Shown here: piece after piece, positions 18,605-26,800 of the stretch
Layout: every line of letters begins with the position of its first letter
How positions within the stretch are numbered: the stretch's first letter is position 1
Assembly: GCA_021647745.1 (NCBI GenBank)
Contig: JAKIUB010000002.1
Location: 109,514 to 173,513, forward strand
DNA from: Paracoccaceae bacterium
Lineage (GTDB): Bacteria > Pseudomonadota > Alphaproteobacteria > Rhodobacterales > Rhodobacteraceae
Direction: 5' to 3'
Length of the DNA stretch: 64,000 nt
Translations under genes and position numbers: made by a program
The notes under the pieces: model-generated
What the model was told of the DNA's origin: nothing
Database searches by the model: none
Seen by the model: the letters and a program-made list of their open reading frames with translations, nothing else

Positions 18605-19594
18605 TTGGCTGAACATTTTGATAACATCCCCGAAATTGCCCTTGACTGGCTGCGCGCGGGCAAGGCCGTGGCGCTGGCGACCGTTATTCAAACATGGGGG
18701 TCGGCACCGCGCCCGGTGGGCAGTCAGCTGGTTATCTCTGGCTCCGCCGAAATAATGGGTTCTGTTTCGGGGGGCTGTGTCGAGGGCGCAGTGGTCGAAG
18801 AAGCGCTAGAGGCAATAAAAACCGGTAAATGTGCCATCCTTGACTATGGTATCGCCGACGAATCCGCCTTTGCTGTCGGGCTGGCCTGCGGGGGCAATAT
18901 CCGCATTCTACTTGAGCCTTTAAATACAGGGCAAGGGCCTGATATTGCCGTGCTGGAACTACTGGTTGCAAGCCGCGCTGCCCGCCAGCCTGTTGCCACC
19001 GCCGTTAACCTTGATACATGGCAGCGCCGTTTGCTTGGTGCCGGTGACCCGCTGGCCAGTAACCGCTTCATTACCGATAAATCGGGGCTAGAGGGCAATT
19101 GGTTCATCACTATCCACAATCCACCGCTGCGCATGGTCATTGTCGGCGCGGTTCATATTGCCCAACCGCTGGTGGCGATGGCACAGCTGGCGGGGTTTGA
19201 CCCGATCCTTGTCGATCCGCGCGCCGCCTTCGCCTCCGAATCCCGGTTTCCCGGTGAAAAGTATATGCATGACTGGCCAGACGAGGCATTACAGTTGCTC
19301 GATCTGGATACCCGCACAGCGGTGGTCACCCTCAGCCATGACCCGAAAATTGATGACCCTGCCATTATCACAGCACTGGGAGCGCCGGTGTTTTATCTGG
19401 GCTGCCTTGGCTCGACCCGCACCCACGCCAAACGGGTGGCGCGCCTGACCGCCGCTGGTTTGGAGCCGGCTCTGCTATCGCGCATCCACGCGCCGGTGGG
19501 GGCCGATATCGGAGCAAAAGCACCGGCTGAAATCGCGATATCGATCATGGCCGAGATTGTCGAGCGCTTGCGCCGCCCCGAAAGCCGGCCATGA
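18605..19594 (+). CDS. XdhC/CoxI-family molybdenum cofactor sulfuration/insertion factor
   Basis: Binds molybdenum cofactor and helps deliver it to xanthine dehydrogenase-type enzymes. Conserved blocks: GSAPRPVGSQL, GSVSGGCVEGAVVEEAL, the Rossmann-like IVGAVHIAQPL and C-terminal YLGCLGSTRTHAKR. A TTG at 18605 is taken as start because GCAGGAG lies 6 bases before it; an ATG at 18551 would add 18 residues and has no ribosome site. That gives 329 residues. It overlaps the following gene by ATGA. It is divergent from moxR/coxE-like genes, and the four form one functional module. Confidence 0.85.
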   Translation: MAEHFDNIPEIALDWLRAGKAVALATVIQTWGSAPRPVGSQLVISGSAEIMGSVSGGCVEGAVVEEALEAIKTGKCAILDYGIADESAFAVGLACGGNIRILLEPLNTGQGPDIAVLELLVASRAARQPVATAVNLDTWQRRLLGAGDPLASNRFITDKSGLEGNWFITIHNPPLRMVIVGAVHIAQPLVAMAQLAGFDPILVDPRAAFASESRFPGEKYMHDWPDEALQLLDLDTRTAVVTLSHDPKIDDPAIITALGAPVFYLGCLGSTRTHAKRVARLTAAGLEPALLSRIHAPVGADIGAKAPAEIAISIMAEIVERLRRPESRP

Positions 19595-21198
19595 GGTTTG
19601 GCGCGGTTGCTCTGGCAGAGGCCGAGGGAGCAATCCTTGCCCACTCCCTGCGGCGGGGGGAGTTGCGCTGGCGCAAGGGTATGGTTTTGTCGGCGGCGGA
19701 TATCGGGCAGATGGCCAATGCGGGTATTGTCGAGGTTGTTGTGGCTCTTCTGGAGGCGGGTGATGTCGGCGAAAACATGGCAGCGGCCGAGATAGGCGCG
19801 GCGGGTAAAAGCGAAGGTATTTTTGTGACGTCTGCTTTTGCGGGTCGGGTCAATCTGGTGGCAGAGCAGGTGGGGGTGTTGGGGATCAAGACCAGTGAGA
19901 TCGAGGCGTTTAACCGGATAGATCCTGCAATTACGTTGGCAACACTCCCGCGATTTACGCGCGTGGATCGCGGCCAGATTGTGGCGACATTAAAAATTAT
20001 CCCCTACGCGGCAAAGCAGCAATCGGTGCGCTTGGCGGCAGAAAAACTGGCGGGGGCGCTGCGATTGCACAGGGTGCAAAAACGGCGAATTTCGCTAATC
20101 CTGACCGAGGTGGCAGGCCTGAATCCGGCGCTGCTGGAAAAGGGCCGCACGGCGGTAGAGGCGCGGCTGGCGCGCCTCGGGGTTGGCCTGACGGAGTGCC
20201 GGTTTGTGCCGCATCATCAAGAGCCGTTGGCGGAAGCGATCCGGCAGGTTTGCGGTGATATCGTGCTGATCCTCGGGGCGTCGGCCACCAGCGATATTGC
20301 CGATACGGGGCCGGAGGCTCTGCGCATGGCCGGCGGCGAGGTTTTGCGCTTTGGCATTCCGGTTGATCCGGGCAACCTTTTGTTTGTCGGCACCCAGGGC
20401 GGGCGGGGGGTGCTTGGCTTGCCAGGATGCGTGCGCTCGCTGGCGCTCAACGGGGCCGACTGGGTGCTGGAGCGGATGATTTGTGGCCTGAAGGTGGATG
20501 AGGATATGTTGGTTAGCATGGGCGTTGGCGGCTTGCTGAAAGAGGTGCCGGCCCGCCCCTTGCCGCGCCGTGCGGTGGCAGTAGCGGGGCGTAATGTGGC
20601 TGTTATCCTCTTGGCGGCCGGGCGTTCAAAGCGCATGCAGGGGCGGGATAAAATGCTGGAGCCGGTGGGCGGAGACAAGATGATAGCCCATGCCGCGAAA
20701 GCTGCGCTTTCCAGCACGGCGGGACCGGTATTTGTGGTGCTGCCGCCGCAAGACAAGGCGCGGCGGGCAGCCTTGGACGGGTTGGATGTGCGGATCATCG
20801 AGGCACCGGATTTTGCCGAGGGTATGGGCGGGAGCTTGCGCAATGCCATAGGGTATATGCCGCCAGATACAGATGCGATAATTATCGCATTGGCGGATAT
20901 GCCGGAAATAACAGCCGCTCACTTTGATGCCTTGAAAACCGCCTATGACCCTGCGCAGCAACGCGAGATTTGTCGTGCGGTTACGGAAGAGGGCCACCTT
21001 GGCCATCCGGTTTTGTTCGGGCGGCGGTTTTTTGAAAATCTGGCCGGTGTGGCGGGGGATGCTGGCGCACGGGATATTTTGCGCGAATATGCCGAATTTG
21101 TAACATTGGTCACAACCCCGGGCGAGGGCGCGGCCCTTGATCTGGATACGCCCGCAGCTTGGGAAAACTGGCGAAATTTATTCAGCCGGCATTCGTAA
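19591..21198 (+). CDS. MoeA-like molybdopterin-binding domain fused to MocA-like cytidylyltransferase
   Basis: A 535-residue fusion. Residues 1 to about 330 are a molybdopterin-binding domain (MoaB/MoeA fold; SLILTEVAGLN and LILGASATSDIADTGPEAL with the Mo-cofactor pocket). From about 335 a nucleotidyltransferase domain begins with VILLAAGRSKRMQGRDKML, the MobA/MocA signature that transfers CMP (or GMP) to molybdopterin; ALADMPEI is the metal-binding segment. The enzyme likely makes molybdopterin cytosine dinucleotide, the cofactor form of xanthine dehydrogenase and CO dehydrogenase. Its 3' end overlaps the convergent gene by 21 bases. Confidence 0.85.
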   Translation: MRFGAVALAEAEGAILAHSLRRGELRWRKGMVLSAADIGQMANAGIVEVVVALLEAGDVGENMAAAEIGAAGKSEGIFVTSAFAGRVNLVAEQVGVLGIKTSEIEAFNRIDPAITLATLPRFTRVDRGQIVATLKIIPYAAKQQSVRLAAEKLAGALRLHRVQKRRISLILTEVAGLNPALLEKGRTAVEARLARLGVGLTECRFVPHHQEPLAEAIRQVCGDIVLILGASATSDIADTGPEALRMAGGEVLRFGIPVDPGNLLFVGTQGGRGVLGLPGCVRSLALNGADWVLERMICGLKVDEDMLVSMGVGGLLKEVPARPLPRRAVAVAGRNVAVILLAAGRSKRMQGRDKMLEPVGGDKMIAHAAKAALSSTAGPVFVVLPPQDKARRAALDGLDVRIIEAPDFAEGMGGSLRNAIGYMPPDTDAIIIALADMPEITAAHFDALKTAYDPAQQREICRAVTEEGHLGHPVLFGRRFFENLAGVAGDAGARDILREYAEFVTLVTTPGEGAALDLDTPAAWENWRNLFSRHS

Positions 21199-23274
21199 AA
21201 TCTCTTCGCGGTTGCGCTTGCGAATACGCACCGCGTCTGTGGAGATTGCCACCACCGTCCAGCCCGAGAAGCTCTGGCCGCGCTGGACCCTGACCATCCG
21301 CCCCCTCGGAAGCCGGATCAGCGCGGTGCGGGCGTCGTCCGTGCCGAAAATACCGATCAGATTGGTTTTGCGCAGGTTGATCGCATTGTCGATGGTGGCG
21401 GAGCGGGCGACCGAGACCGATGTCGGCAGGCTGACGGTTCTTGGTGGGTCGACAGGAACTGCCGGAACAACGGCATGGGGGCGCTCGGCTGTAGCGGCGC
21501 TGGCGACAGAGGCAGAGATCCGGTCGGCAATGGCGGCGAATGATGCGCTTCTGTGCACGGCGCGCGCCGCCGTGATCGGCGCGGCCCCCGAGATCATATC
21601 TTCTAGCGGCGCGGGGAGATCAACAATGTTTTGCGGACGGCGGCGGGGGCGCGGGTCCGGGGCGGCGCTGGCAAAGACTTCTGGTGAAATAGTGGTGCCG
21701 GAGCGCAGGCGCGGCAATTGGGGTGGTGCTCCGCTGATCAGGGCAAAGGGGGCATCGGCGGGGGCAGGAGAGAGGGCATTTATGGCAGCATCGACAGCAT
21801 TGGCCACGGCATTGTTTTCGGCGGTATCCGGCGGGGGGGCTTCTGCGGGTGTATCTGGCACCGGCTCTGCCGGCGGGCGCCGGAAAGGCACGATATCGGG
21901 CGGGCCTTCGAGCAGGGCAAAGAGCGATGCGGGCAGATCTGCCGGATCTGGCGCGGTAGTGGCGGTTTCTGGCGGGAGGTCAGCCGGAGAGGCGACGGGC
22001 GGCGCGACCTGTGGCGGGATAGCAGCCCCCGAGCGCAAGCGCGGCAGCAGGGGCGGCAGGCCTTTGATCGGTGTCACCAGACGGGATTCGATCAGCAGGA
22101 TCGGGCTGGCCATGCGTGAAAGCTGGGCGGGAGACAGGCCGGAGCGGCTGGCGAATTCTGCCAGTGCATCGGGGGAAAGCCGGGTGGCCATGGCTGGCAG
22201 CGGCTCAAGAAAAAAGGCGGTATTGGCAACAGTGACGGGGCGCTGTGGGGCGCTAAAGCTATCGTTTGACGGTACGGTCGGCAGCGTATCGGCTTGCGGG
22301 GGAGACAGGTCTTCGATCTTGGCCAAAAGGGTAACCCAGCCGACGGAGGGGGTGCTGTCGGCGGGTGCCGGGGCTATGAGAGTAGCAGGCTGCGCCGGAA
22401 AACTGACGGGGGTGTTTTGCACCGACGCCAGAGCTTCTGGCACAGCTGCGCTTTTGGGGGCTTTCGGCATGGTGATTGTTTCAAGCGCTTCTGCCACAAG
22501 CTGACGGGGCGGCAGGTAGGGCCGCGGATATTGCACGGTGTTGGTGGTCAGGGGGGTAAAACCGGCGATCGCCTCTGGCGCGGGGAGGGTCGGAGGCAGG
22601 GGGGGCAGGGCAGCTATTCTTTTGTCCGGGTCGGGCTGCTGGAAGGGGGCAAAGTCGGCCGCGAGGGGGGGGGTATCCCAGAGGTTAAGAGGATCAATTT
22701 TGTAAAACGAGTAGCTGCCCCCGATTACAAGCGCCGCGAGGGCGGCGGCGGCAAGGCCGATAACGGCAACTCTGGTTTTGTCGACAGGGGCCTGAAAGAC
22801 AGGCGGGGAGGGAAAACCTCTGACTGGGGCTTGGGTGCTGAAGAACCGCGCGCGAAAGCCATGGCTTTTGGCAAAGCTGCGGGCCTCTTGTATGGTTTGC
22901 GTGCGCAGGGCGGCGACCGCGTATTCGCCTTTGTCATTCTTTTCGCCGATGCGGACGGCATAATCTGTGGCATTACCGCCGAGAGATGCTGCTATTTCTT
23001 TGGTGGCGGCGGATAATCTGGCGGTTTCGTCGCTGCCTTCGAGGGGGAAGCTTTTCAGGATGATCTGGTCCGGTGGTAGCCAGATTCGGGTTTTGAAGCG
23101 GCGGCCTTGCAGGGTGGCAGCCTTGCCGCGCATGCTGGCAAGGCGCTCGCGCAATGCCGGATCAGTCAGCTCTGTGCGCGCCAATTCATGCCAGTGCCCG
23201 TCATAGGCAAGGTGGTGCAATGCGATCCCGTCTTTCGACATATCGAGCGCAAATGATGGAAGTGGCTTGCTCAT
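21178..23274 (-). CDS. Hypothetical bitopic membrane protein, GspL/PilM-like N-terminus and PilP/GspC-like C-terminus
   Basis: A 698-residue protein from MSKPLPSF (ATG at 23274, with AGAGGAT just upstream; an earlier in-frame start adds 7 residues). Residues 1 to about 145 have no signal peptide and resemble the actin-like cytoplasmic part of GspL/PilM (TRIWLPPDQIILKSFPL then an alternating alpha/beta pattern). One membrane helix follows (VAVIGLAAAALAALVIGG, about 170-190). The next 400 residues are rich in Pro and Ala, including clusters such as RLRSGAAIPP and RLRSGTTISP. The last 65 residues (LIGIFGTDDARTALIRL, GQSFSGWTV, IRKRNREEIL) look like the small beta domain of PilP/GspC. The domain assignments are inference. 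No other secretion or pilus genes are adjacent. Confidence 0.7.
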   Translation of the reverse strand: MSKPLPSFALDMSKDGIALHHLAYDGHWHELARTELTDPALRERLASMRGKAATLQGRRFKTRIWLPPDQIILKSFPLEGSDETARLSAATKEIAASLGGNATDYAVRIGEKNDKGEYAVAALRTQTIQEARSFAKSHGFRARFFSTQAPVRGFPSPPVFQAPVDKTRVAVIGLAAAALAALVIGGSYSFYKIDPLNLWDTPPLAADFAPFQQPDPDKRIAALPPLPPTLPAPEAIAGFTPLTTNTVQYPRPYLPPRQLVAEALETITMPKAPKSAAVPEALASVQNTPVSFPAQPATLIAPAPADSTPSVGWVTLLAKIEDLSPPQADTLPTVPSNDSFSAPQRPVTVANTAFFLEPLPAMATRLSPDALAEFASRSGLSPAQLSRMASPILLIESRLVTPIKGLPPLLPRLRSGAAIPPQVAPPVASPADLPPETATTAPDPADLPASLFALLEGPPDIVPFRRPPAEPVPDTPAEAPPPDTAENNAVANAVDAAINALSPAPADAPFALISGAPPQLPRLRSGTTISPEVFASAAPDPRPRRRPQNIVDLPAPLEDMISGAAPITAARAVHRSASFAAIADRISASVASAATAERPHAVVPAVPVDPPRTVSLPTSVSVARSATIDNAINLRKTNLIGIFGTDDARTALIRLPRGRMVRVQRGQSFSGWTVVAISTDAVRIRKRNREEILRMPAE

Positions 23275-23569
23275 TATCCTCTGGCCTGTAGGCAATTGCT
23301 GCGCTCTTCATACAAGGGCGGCCAATCTCTTTTCAAGCTGTGGTTTTGTAACTTTGGATCGATGGGCGGTTTCGAGCGCACATTGGCTTTGGGGGTAGAT
23401 TGATGCCGAATTGGAGTTTTTAAAAGGTAAAAGATTAAGAATACCCTGTATATTGCTGATATAATGATAAAATTAGTTGACGCAGCCGGTGTATTTACGC
23501 TAGCAAAAAAGAAGAATAACCTTTTTGCCATGAAAATGGTGAATTTATCTGCGGTCGTCGGAGGACATA
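23275..23569. promoter_or_regulatory. Divergent intergenic region, AT-rich
   Basis: About 295 bases separate the starts of the GspL/PilP-like gene and the first PstS-OmpA gene. The part from 23400 to 23520 is clearly richer in A and T than its surroundings and should hold the promoters for both directions. A GGAGG ribosome site sits just before 23570. A short open frame from 23464 runs into the next gene in another frame and is not believed to be real. Confidence 0.45.
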
Positions 23570-25108
23570 ATGTTTATGTGCAAGCCAAAACTCAAACTAT
23601 CGGGGCTGGCTGTGGTTGCCTCACTGGTATTCAACCCGCTGAGCGCGCAGGAAATCACCCTGAAGTCGCTGGACGGGACAGTCTCGATGAGCGGCACGTT
23701 GCTGGAATATGACGGCACGACTTATCGTATCGCCATGCTGGTGGGGGATATTTCTATAGAAGCCTCGCAGGTAACATGTGAGGGGGCGGGATGCCCTAAC
23801 CTGATCGCGGACCTGACCGAATTCAGCCTTGCCGGATCCAGCTCGCTCGGGGGGGAATTGCTCCCGACCCTGATCGAGGTTTTCGCGCTTGAGCGCGGCG
23901 GTGATCTCGAGGTATCGGTTTCCAGCGGCGGGTCTTCGGTGTTCACGGTGCTGGAGCCAGATGGCGGCGTGTATGCCACGATCTCGATCGAGGCCGGCGA
24001 CTCTGCTGACGGATTGGCCGGATTGCTCGACGGGTCGGCCACGATCGGTATGTCTACCCGTTCGCCAACGGCAAATGAGTTGGCGGCTTTCGAGGAGAAT
24101 ATCCAGGGCCGTATTCTGGCGCTTGACGGAGTGGTGGCCGCAGTCCATCAGGATAACCCGGTTCGTATCCTGAGTCTGGCGCAGATTGCCGCCATTTTCG
24201 AGGGTGACATAACAAACTGGCGCGATGTTGGCGGGGTTGATGCCCCGATTGCACTTTATCGGCGCGATGATCTGACCGGCACAACAATTACATTTACCGA
24301 TCTCACCCTTACCGAGGGGCAGCGTGCGTTGGGCGGCGTAGCGACCATTCTGGCATCGGATGCTGCGGTATCCGATGCTGTGGCCGGTGATGCTTTTGGT
24401 ATTGGCCTGACCAGCTATGCCCAGGAGCGCGGGGCGCGGGCCTTGGCGATCCGTTCTGTTTGCGGGCAATTGTTTGAGCCGTCGGTGTTTGCGATCAAGA
24501 CCGAAGAATACCCGCTGACACGGCGGATGTATCTTTATACCGATAGCCCTTTTATCCCGGATGTCGCGACCGAATTTCTTGACTTTGTCAGCTCGGACGC
24601 TGCGCAGGCCGTGATCTCCAATGCCGGTTTTATCGGGCAGGAGGCCAGCTGGGTCAATCTTGATCAGCAAGGTCGCCGTATGGCGCAGGCGATTGTTTCG
24701 GGTGCCGGGCGCACCGAGCTATTGCAATTACAGGACCTGGCCGCAAGCGTGCTGGATGCGGACCGCCTCTCCTTTACCTTGCGCTATGATGATGAGGGCG
24801 CGCTGGATAGCCGCGCGCTCATGGATATCGAACGCTTGGCCGGGATGATCCGTAATTGGGAGTTTTCCAACCGGCAGCTTCTTGTTCTCGGTTTTTCCGA
24901 TAATACAGGCACGACAAATGCCGCTCTGGCCTCCACGCAGATCATGGCACAAGATGTGCGCGCGGCGATTGTGGTAGCTACCGGACGGGCCAATATGGGT
25001 AATGTGCGGGTATCACCCATCGGCTATGGCCAGCTTATGCCGCTGGCCTGTAATGACACCCCCTTCGGGCAGGCCAGCAATAACCGCGTTGAAATCTGGG
25101 TGAAGTAG
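23570..25108 (+). CDS. Exported PstS-like substrate-binding protein with C-terminal OmpA domain (copy 1)
   Basis: Residues 1-26 form a signal peptide ending in NPLSAQ. A PstS-type phosphate-binding fold covers about 85-360 (AGSSSLGGELLPTLIEVF matching the phosphate-loop helix, then ALDGVVAAVHQDNPVRILSL and ITNWRDVGGVDAPI, a block found in PstS). An OmpA peptidoglycan-binding domain makes up the last ~110 residues (LGFSDNTG; SNNRVEIWV, close to the NRRVEI consensus). The fusion should place an anion-binding module at the cell wall instead of delivering to an ABC transporter. A related gene follows in tandem 46 bases downstream. Confidence 0.82.
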   Translation: MFMCKPKLKLSGLAVVASLVFNPLSAQEITLKSLDGTVSMSGTLLEYDGTTYRIAMLVGDISIEASQVTCEGAGCPNLIADLTEFSLAGSSSLGGELLPTLIEVFALERGGDLEVSVSSGGSSVFTVLEPDGGVYATISIEAGDSADGLAGLLDGSATIGMSTRSPTANELAAFEENIQGRILALDGVVAAVHQDNPVRILSLAQIAAIFEGDITNWRDVGGVDAPIALYRRDDLTGTTITFTDLTLTEGQRALGGVATILASDAAVSDAVAGDAFGIGLTSYAQERGARALAIRSVCGQLFEPSVFAIKTEEYPLTRRMYLYTDSPFIPDVATEFLDFVSSDAAQAVISNAGFIGQEASWVNLDQQGRRMAQAIVSGAGRTELLQLQDLAASVLDADRLSFTLRYDDEGALDSRALMDIERLAGMIRNWEFSNRQLLVLGFSDNTGTTNAALASTQIMAQDVRAAIVVATGRANMGNVRVSPIGYGQLMPLACNDTPFGQASNNRVEIWVK

Positions 25109-25154
25109 CAGTGAAAATTTCAGCAATTCGGCCAAGCATATGATGGGAATAAAA

Positions 25155-26714
25155 ATGTTCAAAATGAAAGCCATTTTAGCGACAACAAGCGCTTGCCTCA
25201 TGCTTGGCCTTTCGGCCGCACAGGCACAGACAGTGACTCTGCGTTCGCAGGATATGAGTTTTTCGATGACCGGCACACTGGCTGATTTTGATGGCGAAAA
25301 CTATATACTGGTGACTTCGATCGGCAAATTGACCCTTAGCATTGACGCTGTAACGTGCGACGGGGATGCCTGCCCGGACCTTATGACCAATGTCGATACG
25401 TTCTCCATTGCCGGTTCCAGCACTATCGGGCAGAAGCTTTTGCCGCAGATGATGGATGCCTATGCCTTTTCTCTTGGGGGGGATGTGGCGGTGGATATTC
25501 TGTCCGCGACACAGGTGAAATATACGATTACGGATCAGAACGGGGATATGTATTCGACGATCACCCTCGATCTTGGCAATTCGGATGATGCCTTTAGCGC
25601 GCTAGAAAGTGGCGCGGCTCTGGTTGGCATGTCTTCACGGCGGGTGACCGATGGCGAGCGCAGCCGGTTTTTGCGCCTCGGAAAAGGTAATTTGACCAGC
25701 CCCGAGCAAGAGAAGATTTTGGCGCTGGACGGCTTGGCGGTATCGGTGAATCCCGACAACCCGATCCAGACTTTGAGCCTGAACCAGATTTCGGATATTT
25801 TTTCGGGTAATATTCGTAACTGGCGCGAGGTTGGCGGGCTGGATGCTACCATTAATATCTACCGCCAAGATGAGAGGGCGGGCGCAACGCAGGTGTTTGA
25901 GGGGTTGGTGATGGAGCCAAACCGTCAGCTATTTTCCAATAGTGCGTTTATTCAAAATAACAATGCCGATGTCGCTGATGCGGTAATTGGAGATGAAAAC
26001 GGTATCGGGATTGTTAGCCTTGCGGATATTGGAAATTCTCAAGTTCTGTCTTTGCGTTCGGCATGTAATCAGGTAGCTTCGCCGACCGGCTTTTCGCTCA
26101 AAACCGAAGAGTACCCGATGTCTCGCCGGATGTATCTCTATGTGGATGGCGGCAATATGCCGGACAAGGTAGCGGAATTCATTGATTTTCTGACCTCGAA
26201 CGAGGCGCAGGATCTGGTTGAGCGTAGCGGCTTTGTCAGTCAGAATGTGGTAATGGGCTCACTTGATGATCAGGGGCGCCGGTTGGCGCATGCGCTGATC
26301 GCCGAGCGCGACCGGGCCTCGCTGGAGCTGCTACAAGAGATGGTTGCCAGCCTACTTGATGCCGAACGCATTTCTCTGACTTTCCGGTTTAAAAGTGGCT
26401 CGGTAGAGCCGGATAACCGTGCGGTGAATGATATCCAGCGGCTGGCCGAAATGGTGCGGCGCGGTGAGTTTGACGGAAAACGGCTGGTAATTATCGGCTT
26501 TGCCGACAGTATCGGCGCGATCAACGAAAACCAGCGCCTCAGTCAGGCGCGTGCCGAGAGTGTGCGCGATGTGCTGGTCGAAGCGGTTGGCGTGGAAAAT
26601 CAAGGCGCGATCCAGTTTACCCCGATTGGCTATGGCAAGCTTTCGCCAATTGGCTGTAACGAGACCGAAGACGGGCGCGACACTAACCGCCGCGTCGAGA
26701 TATGGGTGCGTTAA
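25155..26714 (+). CDS. Exported PstS-like substrate-binding protein with C-terminal OmpA domain (copy 2)
   Basis: A paralogue of the preceding gene with the same architecture: signal peptide to about residue 23 (LSAAQAQ), PstS-like domain (IAGSSTIGQKLLPQMMDAY; IRNWREVGGLDATI) and OmpA domain (IGFADSIG; DTNRRVEIWV). ATG at 25155 is preferred because GGGA lies 5 bases upstream; earlier ATGs at 25140/25143 add 4-5 residues before the signal peptide. The two proteins align through the whole length but differ at many positions, so the duplication is old. No pst transporter genes accompany them. Confidence 0.82.
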   Translation: MFKMKAILATTSACLMLGLSAAQAQTVTLRSQDMSFSMTGTLADFDGENYILVTSIGKLTLSIDAVTCDGDACPDLMTNVDTFSIAGSSTIGQKLLPQMMDAYAFSLGGDVAVDILSATQVKYTITDQNGDMYSTITLDLGNSDDAFSALESGAALVGMSSRRVTDGERSRFLRLGKGNLTSPEQEKILALDGLAVSVNPDNPIQTLSLNQISDIFSGNIRNWREVGGLDATINIYRQDERAGATQVFEGLVMEPNRQLFSNSAFIQNNNADVADAVIGDENGIGIVSLADIGNSQVLSLRSACNQVASPTGFSLKTEEYPMSRRMYLYVDGGNMPDKVAEFIDFLTSNEAQDLVERSGFVSQNVVMGSLDDQGRRLAHALIAERDRASLELLQEMVASLLDAERISLTFRFKSGSVEPDNRAVNDIQRLAEMVRRGEFDGKRLVIIGFADSIGAINENQRLSQARAESVRDVLVEAVGVENQGAIQFTPIGYGKLSPIGCNETEDGRDTNRRVEIWVR

Positions 26715-26754
26715 TCATACTCAAGGGCGAAGCCCCTGTAATAAAATATAACAA

Positions 26755-26798
26755 AGCGCCGAAACACACCGGATAATACGGCTGTTTCGGCGCTTTTA
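26755..26798. terminator. Terminator between convergent genes
   Basis: A 12-base stem AGCGCCGAAACA/TGTTTCGGCGCT with an 16-base loop that itself contains CCG/CGG is followed by TTTT on the plus strand. The opposite side is AT-rich too, so it may serve both the PstS-OmpA operon and metY. Confidence 0.85.
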
Positions 26799-26800
26799 TA

